Of a DNA stretch of 25,498 nucleotides, positions 8,078-16,306 are shown piece by piece. This DNA comes from an uncultured Clostridia bacterium (GTDB lineage: Bacteria; Bacillota; Clostridia; Oscillospirales; Ruminococcaceae). Where the stretch lies: contig CANQZS010000003.1 of the NCBI GenBank assembly GCA_947628385.1, positions 1-25,498 on the forward strand. Direction: 5' to 3'. A model generated the notes under the pieces. That model ran no database searches. It was not told the origin of the DNA and was given only the letters and a program-made list of their open reading frames with translations. Each line of letters begins with the position of its first letter. The stretch's first letter is position 1. Position numbers and translations under genes: made by a program.

Positions 8078-10339
8078 TTATTTTGCAGTATTCTGATGAT
8101 CTATAATGTAATCGTAAATTATCTGCGCAGCTTCCGCACGGGTAATATTCTTTTCTCCGTCGAATTTTCCGTTTTCACCTTTGAGGAATCCCTTTGCATA
8201 GGCAATTGCAATTGCACCGATGTTTTCATTGCTGCTCTTTACATCACTGAACGGCGTTTTGTAAATTCCTTTCAGTTCCGCATATTTTCCGTAACCGCTT
8301 GCTTTTGTAAATATTACGGCTGCCTGTTCACGGGTGATATATTTTGAAGTATCTGCTTTCTTGGAAATTCCGGACTGACCTTCTACCGGAACTTCAACTT
8401 CCTCAGCTACTAAAACATCATCATTAAGCGCGGAATAAAGCAGGTTTTCAAATTCCTTATATTCTATATTGTCGTTCGGACGGAATTTTTTATCCTCGGA
8501 AAGCATCGCTCCGTGTCTTTGCAGTTCAAGGATCGCTTTTTCTTGCGGGATACCCTTTATGTCCGTGTATTTTATTTTTGTTGTGTCAATGCTTTCTTTG
8601 GCGTCCTCACCGTTCCAGCTGCAGAGCTTTCCGGTCTTTGCATTGAGATAGAAAAAGTCCATTTGATAGATAAGATAAGTTTTTACCTTGCCGTCCTTGG
8701 TTATCCAACCGTCATAGTAGTAGTTGAAGTCCATTTGTTCGTAAAGCTTTGCAAAGGCTTCATCTGCCGAAAGAATATCAGCCGACGGGAATTCCACATC
8801 TTCCGTGTGGTTAAAGCTGTAGTTTGTGACGGTTCCCTCAGAGTCAACGGTTATGTGGATCCAGTCGCCGTAAACCTGAATACCGTTTACATAACGGTTG
8901 TAAACGAATGTCCTTGATGTTTCGTAATATTCGTTATTTGTTCCCCAAGTTTTAACGGGATCGCTGTTTGACTTGTCGGGCTTGTAGCCGGAGATCATAT
9001 CCTTTGCATAAGTCTTTGAAACGCTGTCTGCAATGGCTTTTGCATTTGAAACATCAAGCTTTGGCAGATCTCCCGATTTGCTGTATTTATAGATATTGAC
9101 AATGCTTCCGGTTTTGGCGTTTATCTGAACGCTGATATTTTTATATCCTTTGTATGTATTTTTCAAATTGCTTTTTACGCTGAAATTGATGGACATATAA
9201 TAATTCGGTTCTTTTTCCTTTTCCTTGCTGTCGGGATTTTTATCATTTGCAAGGGGAACGGGTCTGTCGGTCGTTTCATCAGAATAAACGTCATAGCTTT
9301 TTATTTCGTAATCATCTGTAAGAGCGGCAAATTTGTCCTTTTTAAGCTGTTCAAAAGCCTGTTCGGGAGTGATGAGACTTTTGTCGATCTCTATTTTTTT
9401 AAGCTCAGCCTCGGTAAAGTAAACTCCGGCGTCATTATCTGCGGTTTCCTCTACGGCAGCTTCCTCTACTGCATCAACGCCCGTAGCAGGATTTGCATAA
9501 TATCCGCCGTAATAGGGTGTGCCATCCTCATTCTGCATATCCTCCCAGATGGTGGACTTTTTGCCGGTAAAAGCGTCGATCTCGGAATTAAAATCAGGCT
9601 CGTAAACTATGCGGGCAGTCTTTTCTTTCGTTTCCCAATTTGTCGTAATTTTGTAATATGGAGTCAGCTTGCAGAGAGACTTGTAAGCCTCTTCGATCTC
9701 TTTTTCCGTCTTTGCATTTTTAGGGGGATCAAAGCTTGCATTTTCCCACCAATTTGCGGAGAAAGAAATAAGCTCGCCGGTATTTTTGTCTATGGTGACG
9801 CTTCCGCCGTTCGGACTGACGGGAACGTCATTTTCATATCTTGAAAACGACACGTTTACCTTGTCATTGTTGATGCTCAGATAGCCCAATTCAAATTTTA
9901 CCTTGTCCTTTAAATCGGGATCAAGCTGATAAACATATTCCTTTGCTTTTGCAATTATCTGATCGTTTGAAAGCTTGGCAATGCTTGCGCCTCCGTAATA
10001 ATTTTTGCTGCTGTCATAATAATTGTAATATGTAATGGTGTTTCCGACAACGTTGACTTCCAGTCTTGGGGAATATTCATCTTTCTTGTGCCATATGAAA
10101 TTGTAGATTTTTGTTTTGTATTCTTCGCCTGTGGAATATTCGAATTCCGTTAGTTCATCGGGGACATTTATACGCTTTTTTACTGTGGTAAGGGCGGTCT
10201 GCAGGTCGGTATCGCTGCTTGAAGAGGTAGTTCCTCCGCTTGGAACAGCGTAAATGCTCATAGGCATTGCCGCCGAAGCCATCATTGCAGCCATAATGAG
10301 AGCCGCTGTTTTTGCGATAGTTGCTTTTGATCTTTTCAT
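8078..10339 (-). CDS. secreted YcdB/YcdC-repeat protein with C-terminal SLH domains
   Basis: 753 residues. The ATG at 10339 has AAAGGAAGAG upstream. A signal peptide (about 1-31) has basic MKRSKATIAK, a hydrophobic Ala/Met core and a likely cut after IYA. A Ser-rich stretch precedes about 550 residues holding repeated PepSY-like/YcdB units, recognisable by phrases such as VTIDKNTGELISFSANWW, INAKTGSIVNIYKYS, VDSEGTVTNYSFNH and LNAKTGKLCSWNG. The last 150 residues hold SLH-type modules (NDNIEYKEFENLL; ITREQAAVIFTKAS; ITRAEAAQIIYDYI). SLH modules bind pyruvylated secondary wall polymer, so the protein should sit on the cell surface. PepSY-like domains are linked to inhibition of, or binding to, peptidases, but the role here is unknown. 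It is monocistronic and converges on the mannanase gene. Confidence 0.88.
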   Translation of the reverse strand: MKRSKATIAKTAALIMAAMMASAAMPMSIYAVPSGGTTSSSSDTDLQTALTTVKKRINVPDELTEFEYSTGEEYKTKIYNFIWHKKDEYSPRLEVNVVGNTITYYNYYDSSKNYYGGASIAKLSNDQIIAKAKEYVYQLDPDLKDKVKFELGYLSINNDKVNVSFSRYENDVPVSPNGGSVTIDKNTGELISFSANWWENASFDPPKNAKTEKEIEEAYKSLCKLTPYYKITTNWETKEKTARIVYEPDFNSEIDAFTGKKSTIWEDMQNEDGTPYYGGYYANPATGVDAVEEAAVEETADNDAGVYFTEAELKKIEIDKSLITPEQAFEQLKKDKFAALTDDYEIKSYDVYSDETTDRPVPLANDKNPDSKEKEKEPNYYMSINFSVKSNLKNTYKGYKNISVQINAKTGSIVNIYKYSKSGDLPKLDVSNAKAIADSVSKTYAKDMISGYKPDKSNSDPVKTWGTNNEYYETSRTFVYNRYVNGIQVYGDWIHITVDSEGTVTNYSFNHTEDVEFPSADILSADEAFAKLYEQMDFNYYYDGWITKDGKVKTYLIYQMDFFYLNAKTGKLCSWNGEDAKESIDTTKIKYTDIKGIPQEKAILELQRHGAMLSEDKKFRPNDNIEYKEFENLLYSALNDDVLVAEEVEVPVEGQSGISKKADTSKYITREQAAVIFTKASGYGKYAELKGIYKTPFSDVKSSNENIGAIAIAYAKGFLKGENGKFDGEKNITRAEAAQIIYDYIIDHQNTAK

Positions 10340-10470
10340 AAATTTCTCTTCCTTTCAATGCAAAATTTAATTGCTTTTATAATGAATACAATTTGGGAAT
10401 GCGATTTTTTTCATTATAAAATAAATTTGTAGGAATATACAAATTCTGCAATTTAATTTGTTTATGTTGC

Positions 10471-10505
10471 TTGATAATATCAACATTATCACTTGAATAA
10501 TGTTG
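10471..10505. repeat. nested inverted repeats
   Basis: Three overlapping perfect dyads occur. TTGATA/TATCAA are around one central A at 10471-10483. TGATAAT (10472-10478) pairs with ATTATCA (10485-10491). CAACATTAT (10481-10489) pairs with ATAATGTTG (10497-10505). They exclude each other if folded as RNA, or could be a set of operator half-sites. They lie midway between the divergent promoters. Confidence 0.5.
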
Positions 10506-10631
10506 TTCTGTTTATATACACACCTTTTCGGCTGCTTTCTTACAATTATAACATAATTTTGTATAAATACACAAGCGATTCATATATTTTTGTTATAATT
10601 CCACAAAATTCAAAAAAATTATCATATATGC

Positions 10632-10660
10632 TTGACAAACTGTGTATATGTTGGTATACT
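10632..10660 (+). promoter_or_regulatory. strong sigma-A promoter of the ytrA-like operon
   Basis: A perfect TTGACA -35 (10632-10637), a 17-base spacer and a TATACT -10 (10655-10660) make this the best-matching promoter in the window. The RNA start would fall near 10667, inside the operator repeats and about 30 bases before the TTG start. Confidence 0.85.
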
Positions 10661-10680
10661 GTGTATATCAGGTATATACA
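10639..10680. promoter_or_regulatory. tandem operator repeats, probable YtrA-type autorepressor site
   Basis: ACTGTGTATAT followed by GGTATAC occurs twice, starting at 10639 and 10658 (19 bases apart). The second copy extends into an imperfect palindrome, TGTGTATATC-A-GGTATATACA (10660-10680), with 8 of 10 paired positions matching. The copies cover the promoter spacer, -10 and RNA start. GntR-family regulators of the YtrA type bind palindromic sites at their own promoters, so autorepression by the next gene is the natural reading. Binding is inferred. Confidence 0.7.
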
Positions 10681-10697
10681 GCAAAGGAGGTAATGGC

Positions 10698-11081
10698 TTG
10701 AACCTATTTATTAATGCCGCCGGAAATAAACCCATGTACGAACAGGTCAAGGACGGTATTAAGGAAGCGATACTCAACAGCGAGCTTAAAGCGGATCAGC
10801 TTATGCCCAGCGTCAGACAGCTTGCCGCCGACCTGAACGTAAGTATGATAACCACAAAACGCGCATATTCCGACCTTGAAAACGAGGGGCTCATCTACAC
10901 CGTGGCGGGAAAGGGAACGTTCGTAAAAGCGGACAACATCGAAGCCGTGCAGGAAAAGCAGGTGAATGATGCTCTTGAAGATTTCCGCGAAAAAGCAGAA
11001 AACCTGAAAAGACTTTCCGTTCCGCAGGAAAAATTAATTGGGGAAATAGAAAAAATTTACGGAGGTAATGAAAATGAATGA
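10698..11081 (+). CDS. GntR family transcriptional regulator, YtrA subfamily
   Basis: 127 residues starting at TTG 10698, chosen because AAAGGAGG lies 7 bases before it and the protein then begins as YtrA proteins do (MNLFINAAGNKPMYEQV). A longer frame from 10632 would start in the promoter. The winged helix spans about residues 8-75 (LKADQLMPSVRQLAADLNVSMITTKRAYSDLENEGLI, then the wing AGKGTFV). It is followed only by a short dimerisation tail, as is usual for YtrA, with no ligand-binding domain. Such regulators repress neighbouring ABC transporter genes and are relieved by cell-wall drugs or other stresses. The gene overlaps the start of the ATPase gene by 8 bases. The effector is unknown. 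Confidence 0.92.
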   Translation: MNLFINAAGNKPMYEQVKDGIKEAILNSELKADQLMPSVRQLAADLNVSMITTKRAYSDLENEGLIYTVAGKGTFVKADNIEAVQEKQVNDALEDFREKAENLKRLSVPQEKLIGEIEKIYGGNENE

Positions 11082-11934
11082 TATTTTGAGTATAGAAAAT
11101 CTTTCAAAGGAATATAAGGATTTTAAGCTTGATAATGTAAATATTTCCGTCGAGGCAGGAACGGTCCACGGACTTATCGGTCAGAACGGCGCGGGTAAAA
11201 CTACAATTATCCGCCTGATAATGAATATGATCGAAAAAAACGGCGGTAAAATAACCGTTTGCGGAATGGACAACATTGAAAACGAAATTTCCGTAAAAAA
11301 TAAAATAGGTTATGTTGCGGACGAAAGCTATTTCTTTTACAATTCAAAAATAAAGAAAATTGCCGCCGTATGCGCCGAAGCTTACGATGATTGGGACAGC
11401 GAAAAATTCAGCGGATTTATGAAAAAATGGGAAATTGACGAAAATAAAAAAGTTTCCGCGCTTTCAAAGGGTATGCAGACCAAATTAATGGTAGCCGCAG
11501 CGCTTTCACATGATCCGGAGCTGCTAATCCTTGACGAGCCTACCGCAGGACTTGATCCCGTCGCAAGAATTGAGATCCTTGATATTTTGCGGGAATTTGT
11601 TTCGGACGGAAAACGCGCGGTACTGTTTTCCACACATATAACAGGCGATCTTGATAAAATTGCCGACGCCATAACGCTTATCATAAACGGCAGTATCCGC
11701 GAGTCAATGAGCGTAGATGAAATTGAAGATAAATACGCCGTTATCAGCGGAGCAAACAGTATTCTCAATGCTCAGAACGAACCGCTCACTATCGGTTTGC
11801 GGAAACACGAATCGGGATTTGACGCAATGATAAAACGCGCCGATCTGGATAAATTCGAGGGCGTTTCGGTGAAAAATCCCAATGCTGAAAATTTGCTTAC
11901 ATATTCAATATGGCAGAACGGAAAGGAGAATTGA
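11074..11934 (+). CDS. ABC transporter ATP-binding protein (YtrB-like)
   Basis: 286 residues from the ATG at 11074, which lies 8 bases after GGAGG (11061-11065); the ATG at 11068 is too close to it. Walker A (GQNGAGKTT, about 36-44), signature (LSKGMQ, about 130), Walker B with LLILDEPTAGLDP (about 150) and the switch histidine in STHI are all present. The signature is the LSKGMQ variant common in ATPases paired with ABC-2 type permeases for drugs, peptides or wall precursors. After about residue 210 there is an accessory C-terminal region. Membrane partners follow at once: the next gene starts 2 bases after the stop. Direction and substrate of transport are not visible. Confidence 0.95.
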   Translation: MNDILSIENLSKEYKDFKLDNVNISVEAGTVHGLIGQNGAGKTTIIRLIMNMIEKNGGKITVCGMDNIENEISVKNKIGYVADESYFFYNSKIKKIAAVCAEAYDDWDSEKFSGFMKKWEIDENKKVSALSKGMQTKLMVAAALSHDPELLILDEPTAGLDPVARIEILDILREFVSDGKRAVLFSTHITGDLDKIADAITLIINGSIRESMSVDEIEDKYAVISGANSILNAQNEPLTIGLRKHESGFDAMIKRADLDKFEGVSVKNPNAENLLTYSIWQNGKEN

Positions 11935-11936
11935 AT

Positions 11937-12704
11937 ATGACTTCCGAAGAGAGAAAACGAGCGCTTGACGTTGAAAAATATGTAACAGGAATAATTGGCA
12001 TAAAACTAAAGGACGCAGTCAAAACAGCTTTGATCTTTGACATTTTATGTATTGCAGTAATGTTTACGGTGTCATTATCAATGGGAGATCAGTCATACGC
12101 TGCGGGAATTTTATCGCCGCTGTTTATAATGATCGTAAATTTTCTTATTTATGGTTTAACATCGGCTGCATCAATAAAAACAATGTATAATTTTAAAATT
12201 GAAAGCAGCTGTTCGGTAAATATAAATGATTTCCTGTGTGTTCTGCCGATAAAGCCGAAAGATGTCTGTAATTACAGTGCAATTTGTTTTGAGGCAATAT
12301 CAGCGGTGACAGCCTTGGCAATGAGCCTGATCCATATAGCGGCGTTAATTACAAATAATATGGGATTCAATACATTTTTTAATTTGATCGGGTTATATCT
12401 TTTTATTTCAATGATATTCCGGATCGTAGAATATTTTTGCTTTGTCTTTAAAATAAAAAACGGTTTCTGGGGAGCATTTATCGGAGGACTTTTTATGGCA
12501 ATGTTTATGTTTATACCGATTGGCTTTCTGGACGGTTTAGGAACTGTCGAAGAAATTTCAGAGTTTAATGACAGGCTGCATATTTTCAGCGCATTTTCGG
12601 GAATATCGGGGATCATTATTGAAATTATATTCCTTGCGTTTCTAATATTTATTTGTGAGATACGTTTTAAAAACAAGAACAGTATTTCGTGGAATTTAAA
12701 ATAA
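11937..12704 (+). CDS. ABC transporter membrane subunit, YtrC/ABC-2-like
   Basis: 255 residues. The ATG at 11937 has GGAG 8 bases upstream inside the end of the ATPase gene. A longer frame from 11910 is rejected because that start lacks a ribosome site. About six helices alternate with short loops (for instance ALIFDILCIAVMFTVSLSM, ILSPLFIMIVNFLIYGL, AISAVTALAMSLIHIAALI, GAFIGGLFMAMFMFIPIGF and IIIEIIFLAFLIFICEI). The cytoplasmic loop with FLCVLPIKPKDVCNYSA is typical of ABC-2-like permeases of Firmicutes that couple to YtrB-type ATPases (LPIKPKD is a recurrent phrase). It is probably one half of the membrane channel. Strong translational coupling to the ATPase supports partnership. Confidence 0.8.
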   Translation: MTSEERKRALDVEKYVTGIIGIKLKDAVKTALIFDILCIAVMFTVSLSMGDQSYAAGILSPLFIMIVNFLIYGLTSAASIKTMYNFKIESSCSVNINDFLCVLPIKPKDVCNYSAICFEAISAVTALAMSLIHIAALITNNMGFNTFFNLIGLYLFISMIFRIVEYFCFVFKIKNGFWGAFIGGLFMAMFMFIPIGFLDGLGTVEEISEFNDRLHIFSAFSGISGIIIEIIFLAFLIFICEIRFKNKNSISWNLK

Positions 12705-12717
12705 AGGAGGGGTAAAT

Positions 12718-13407
12718 ATGAATGATAAAAAAGTTTCTTTCGGCAATAAAATGAAGCTTGCGTTCATAAGCATTACAATGGGTGAATTTATCATGCTGTT
12801 GTTCAGTATATTGATCTTCGTGGTGTTTTTCCTTGGCTCTATGGACAATGCAAAGGAGAGCGGAGAAGCATTTTTACTTGACGGTTTACCGTTATATTAC
12901 ATATATATGGTCTACATTTTCTCTGCAATTATATTTTTCTGGAATATAAAAATGTACAAGGCAATGCCCTTAAAATTCAAAGATATGCTTGATATATTCA
13001 CAATAAAAACATTTATTATAATGATAATATTCTTTGCGCCCCAGATCCTGCTTGAACTGGTAACGGGTAATACGGGGGTGATCCCATACTCATTTTTTAC
13101 TAATGTTACAATAATGGCATTGAATTATCTGATGACTCCGATCTATTCGCCACAAAACGGAAAAATGTCTGTTACTGATATTTCGGATAAAAAAACAAAA
13201 AAGATGTTTGCTTTAGGAGTTGCAGTAGCAATAGTTTATTCGGTATTTATACTGAGCTTTGCAAATATTATGATGAAGCTTCCCTCTCTGGGAAAACCGG
13301 TATCGGAGCATATATGGATATTTGCCGCAGAAACGATATTTTCCGTCGCTGCATTTGCTGTAACAAGAAAGATCTGCATGAAAACAAAATTCAAAATGTA
13401 TAATTAA
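12718..13407 (+). CDS. second ABC-associated membrane protein
   Basis: 229 residues with a strong AAAGGAGGGG ribosome site 8 bases before the ATG. Roughly six hydrophobic segments are visible (for example FIMLLFSILIFVVFFLG, YYIYMVYIFSAIIFFW, TFIIMIIFFAPQILLELV and FALGVAVAIVYSVFILSFA). The phrase YKAMPLKFKDMLD matches in position and style the LPIKPKD loop of the preceding protein, so it is likely the second membrane half of the same transporter. It lies 13 bases after the first permease gene. I do not recognise it at family level. Confidence 0.72.
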   Translation: MNDKKVSFGNKMKLAFISITMGEFIMLLFSILIFVVFFLGSMDNAKESGEAFLLDGLPLYYIYMVYIFSAIIFFWNIKMYKAMPLKFKDMLDIFTIKTFIIMIIFFAPQILLELVTGNTGVIPYSFFTNVTIMALNYLMTPIYSPQNGKMSVTDISDKKTKKMFALGVAVAIVYSVFILSFANIMMKLPSLGKPVSEHIWIFAAETIFSVAAFAVTRKICMKTKFKMYN

Positions 13408-13422
13408 AAAAGGAGAATGGAT

Positions 13423-14532
13423 ATGGATAACAACATTAATTATCAGCCCATGCAAAACGGTTACGTTCCTATGGAAGCGCCGACGCCTGAGCTTCTCAGA
13501 AAAAGGGTAAAGAAAAGCTACGGCTGGGGAACTCTTTCAATGGTCCTGCAATTCCTTATTATTCAGGGCGCTTCAATTTTGACAGCATTTATTTATTCCG
13601 CAATTGCAATGGCAGGATTTATTGCTAAAAATCCCTCGGCTGCCACAGATCAGAAAATGATAATGGAATTTTCTCAATCTATTGCATTGTCCGTTCGTTT
13701 TATACTGATAAGCACTGCGATAAGCTATCTTTTCGGAAATATCCTTGCGTTTATAATAGGCGTAAGATCGCTTAAAGCGTTCCGCGCAAAGGATCTTTTC
13801 GGGAAATCAAGAATTTCCTCCGGAAGCATAGTTCTCGGCGTGTTCGGTATATTAGGTATTCAGGCAGTATCTATGTTTATACAAAATATCGTTATGATGC
13901 TTACGGGTATGTCCGGATTATCCGAAGAGCAGATCTCATCATTTGGATTTTCCGATGATATGACTGCAAATGTGATATTGCTGCTTTATTTCGTGATAAT
14001 TGCTCCCATTACCGAAGAGCTTATCATAAGAGGCTTTGTGATGAACGCGCTTGCTCCGGTGAATAAGAAATTTGCGCTTATAGCCTCCGCGCTGCTGTTC
14101 GGACTTATGCACGGAAATTTCAATCAGATGTTCAACGGATTCCTGCTTGGTTTGATACTTGGATATATTGCGCTGAAAAGCGGTTCGGTATTATGCTCGA
14201 TAATTCTGCACATGGCAGCAAATGCAAATGCGATGATATGCGCATATGTTTATGAATACAAGCTTTTTGGCACAATGGGCGAAAAGGCATATGATCTTGA
14301 AATGATACATTTTGCGGTTTTTCTTGTGATCGGTATAGTCTGTCTTGTACTTCTTTTGAAAAAGCACGGGAATATCAATGAAAACGATCATACTGTGGAA
14401 TATTCCATAGACACTATGGACGGCAAAAAGCCCACATGGAGCCTGCTGGTAAAATGTCCGTCATTCTGGGTAATAACCGCGATATATGTTATTATTGCAA
14501 TATCAAATATTAATATAATAATTGATAAATAA
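13423..14532 (+). CDS. CPBP family intramembrane metalloprotease (CAAX protease-like)
   Basis: 369 residues. The ATG at 13423 is 7 bases after AGGAG; the ATG at 13417 is too close. A polar N-terminal 40 residues is followed by about eight helices. The family motifs are present: EELIIRG (about 198-204) with the paired catalytic Glu and Arg, FGLMHGN (about 225) with a metal-binding His, and SIILHMAAN with the last His and Asn. Bacterial CPBP proteins include immunity proteins against self-made bacteriocins and proteases that trim membrane peptides. It is the last gene of the ABC operon, 15 bases after the second membrane protein. A role in peptide export, immunity or maturation is inferred from context only; no bacteriocin precursor is seen nearby. 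Confidence 0.88.
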   Translation: MDNNINYQPMQNGYVPMEAPTPELLRKRVKKSYGWGTLSMVLQFLIIQGASILTAFIYSAIAMAGFIAKNPSAATDQKMIMEFSQSIALSVRFILISTAISYLFGNILAFIIGVRSLKAFRAKDLFGKSRISSGSIVLGVFGILGIQAVSMFIQNIVMMLTGMSGLSEEQISSFGFSDDMTANVILLLYFVIIAPITEELIIRGFVMNALAPVNKKFALIASALLFGLMHGNFNQMFNGFLLGLILGYIALKSGSVLCSIILHMAANANAMICAYVYEYKLFGTMGEKAYDLEMIHFAVFLVIGIVCLVLLLKKHGNINENDHTVEYSIDTMDGKKPTWSLLVKCPSFWVITAIYVIIAISNINIIIDK

Positions 14533-14533
14533 A

Positions 14534-14563
14534 AATAAGGCTGTCATTTTAGGCAGCCTTATT
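14534..14563. terminator. intrinsic terminator between converging operons
   Basis: A 12-bp stem (14534-14545 with 14552-14563, including one T-G pair) has a 6-base loop. The tail is AT-rich on plus and T-rich on minus (TTTTTATTTATC), so it ends the histidine kinase transcript well and probably also the CPBP operon. Confidence 0.8.
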
Positions 14564-14579
14564 ATATTGATCTATAAAA

Positions 14580-16295
14580 TTATTTCAATAATGCGGCAGT
14601 GAATTTATTTTCGGCTGACGATAACGAAAGCTTCAATCCGTTCAGCTCAGCCGCATTTTTTGCAATTGAAAGACCAAGCCCGCTGCCTGTCTTTTTACTT
14701 CTGGCATTGTCGCCCGTGACAAACGGCTCCGTAAGATCCTTTGTATCAATATTTTCAAAAATATCATTGGTGATCTTAAACGACGATTTATCCATGATGA
14801 TCTCTATCTTTCCCGTTGGGATAGTATATTTTACGGCGTTTGTAATTAAATTTTCTACAGCGGAATAAATCGTTGACCTGTCACCGTTCAACGACATTTC
14901 TCCCGAAATTTCCGAGGAAATATTTTTCTTGACAAGCATTGATCCGTATTTTTTAAGAATATTTTCCGCAATTTCACGCATATTTATTTCCGTTTTGTTT
15001 ATCTGACGTATATAGTCTAATTTATTCAGCTCGAGAGTGCGTTCAACGATCGAATCGGTATAGTCTATATTTTCAAGGATCAATGAAATATATCCGGAGG
15101 CTTTTTCCGCGTCGTTATTTTCAATTGCTTTCTGTAAATTTTCCGCATATCCGCTTATTGCCGTAAGAGGAGTTTTTATATCGTGGGCAAGATTGTTTGT
15201 AAGCGATCTTCTGTGATCTTCAAATGCGTATGCAGCTTTATTTTTTGCGTTCTTTACAATGCAGAAAATAATTGCGGCTATAATTAAGACCGCAGAAAGA
15301 ATAATTACTCTGCTCCAATAGAAAATACGGATCTCCGTACACTTTGTATTTATCGCAAATTTTGTGCAAAGTAAATGCTCATTCTCTTCTATCGTTATAG
15401 GCGTGTTGCTGTACACGGTAATTACATCACCGTAACTGATACCGGATCCGCTGTAATTGTTGTTATCCTGAAAAGACATATCCGAACTCATTTCATCAAA
15501 TACATTTTCCGGCGTGCCGTGAAATCCGCATAAAAACATTTTAATATCATGATCTGTTCCCGGATCGTAATTATTATCAAATTCGTAAAATTCATAATTT
15601 TCATCATTGATCTGAATATCTATTTCAAACTCTTTTTCCGGAATATCGTTATATTGATATAGGACGTCTCCGGCTCTTGAATAAACTGCTTTGAATAATT
15701 TTACCGAACCTTTACACGGAATAAAAGTATGATCCTTTTTATTTACATAAATGCTTTGAATATAAGTTTGTATATTGTCCGAAATTTCTGATGAACTATA
15801 TAATTCCATATAATTTTCGTAAAGCTGTTTTATTTCGGGAATACTTTCCTCCGTACAGGGACATTGGTACCATGTACCGTCATTATCACCGAAAGATAGT
15901 ATCGTGCATAATTTCATTTTATTTGAAGCAATTATATTATTGCTTTCATCTATAAGTGCTGCCGCTGAGCCGCAGCCGTCTGAAAAGCTGTAAACGAATG
16001 TCGTTCCAAAAGGGTCGTTAAGTTCAATATAATTATGGTCATTGACGGACATAGAACTGTCAATATCTCTTATGATATTTTCATTGCTATTATCGTCGTT
16101 TATTCTTTTTATTCTGTCAAGCAAATACAGCGAATTGTCCATTGCGGATATTTTCATCTGTTCTGTAATTTCATGGTGAATATATTTGTTATATCCTGCG
16201 CCGAAAAGCAGTGAAATTATCAGCGCCGCGCCTACATATTTTATCAGCAGTTCAATTAAATTTACCCGTTTTTTCTTTTTTATCTTTTTCAGCAT
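14580..16295 (-). CDS. sensor histidine kinase with large external sensor region
   Basis: 571 residues. The ATG at 16295 has an AGGAGGG site that overlaps the stop of the regulator gene, so the two are translationally coupled. Helix 1 is at about 14-34. Then comes an extracytoplasmic region of almost 300 residues with eight cysteines, including a CPC motif near residue 145, and helix 2 at about 330-350. No HAMP domain is visible. The H-box NLAHDIKTPLTAIS carries the phosphorylated His (about 371). The ATPase domain has LITNAVKYT (N-box), a short G1 region and GSGLGLSIAKNAAEL (G2). The paired regulator is OmpR-type. The signal is unknown. Cysteine content of this level is unusual for a Firmicute sensor domain and suggests disulfides, redox or metal sensing. 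Confidence 0.92.
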   Translation of the reverse strand: MLKKIKKKKRVNLIELLIKYVGAALIISLLFGAGYNKYIHHEITEQMKISAMDNSLYLLDRIKRINDDNSNENIIRDIDSSMSVNDHNYIELNDPFGTTFVYSFSDGCGSAAALIDESNNIIASNKMKLCTILSFGDNDGTWYQCPCTEESIPEIKQLYENYMELYSSSEISDNIQTYIQSIYVNKKDHTFIPCKGSVKLFKAVYSRAGDVLYQYNDIPEKEFEIDIQINDENYEFYEFDNNYDPGTDHDIKMFLCGFHGTPENVFDEMSSDMSFQDNNNYSGSGISYGDVITVYSNTPITIEENEHLLCTKFAINTKCTEIRIFYWSRVIILSAVLIIAAIIFCIVKNAKNKAAYAFEDHRRSLTNNLAHDIKTPLTAISGYAENLQKAIENNDAEKASGYISLILENIDYTDSIVERTLELNKLDYIRQINKTEINMREIAENILKKYGSMLVKKNISSEISGEMSLNGDRSTIYSAVENLITNAVKYTIPTGKIEIIMDKSSFKITNDIFENIDTKDLTEPFVTGDNARSKKTGSGLGLSIAKNAAELNGLKLSLSSAENKFTAALLK

Positions 16296-16306
16296 GATTT
16301 TCCCTC

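Larger units (their letters stand above)
10340..10697. other. AT-rich intergenic region between divergent genes
   Basis: These 358 bases separate the SLH protein gene (minus) from the YtrA-type regulator (plus). On minus, a TATAAT at 10413-10418 with only a weak -35 (TTGTAT, 18 bases away) is a possible promoter of the SLH gene. Nested dyad symmetries lie at 10471-10505. On plus, TTACAA with TATAAA 16 bases on (around 10540-10566) could be a further promoter, and the strongest plus promoter is at 10632-10660. I see no convincing small gene; the plus ORF at 10493-10693 has no ribosome site and ends inside the operator. Confidence 0.6.

Noticed and set aside
10493..10693. 66-codon plus-strand ORF before the YtrA-type regulator
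   Set aside because: No ribosome site, Tyr/Ile/Asn composition as expected of translated AT-rich DNA, and it runs through the promoter and operator.
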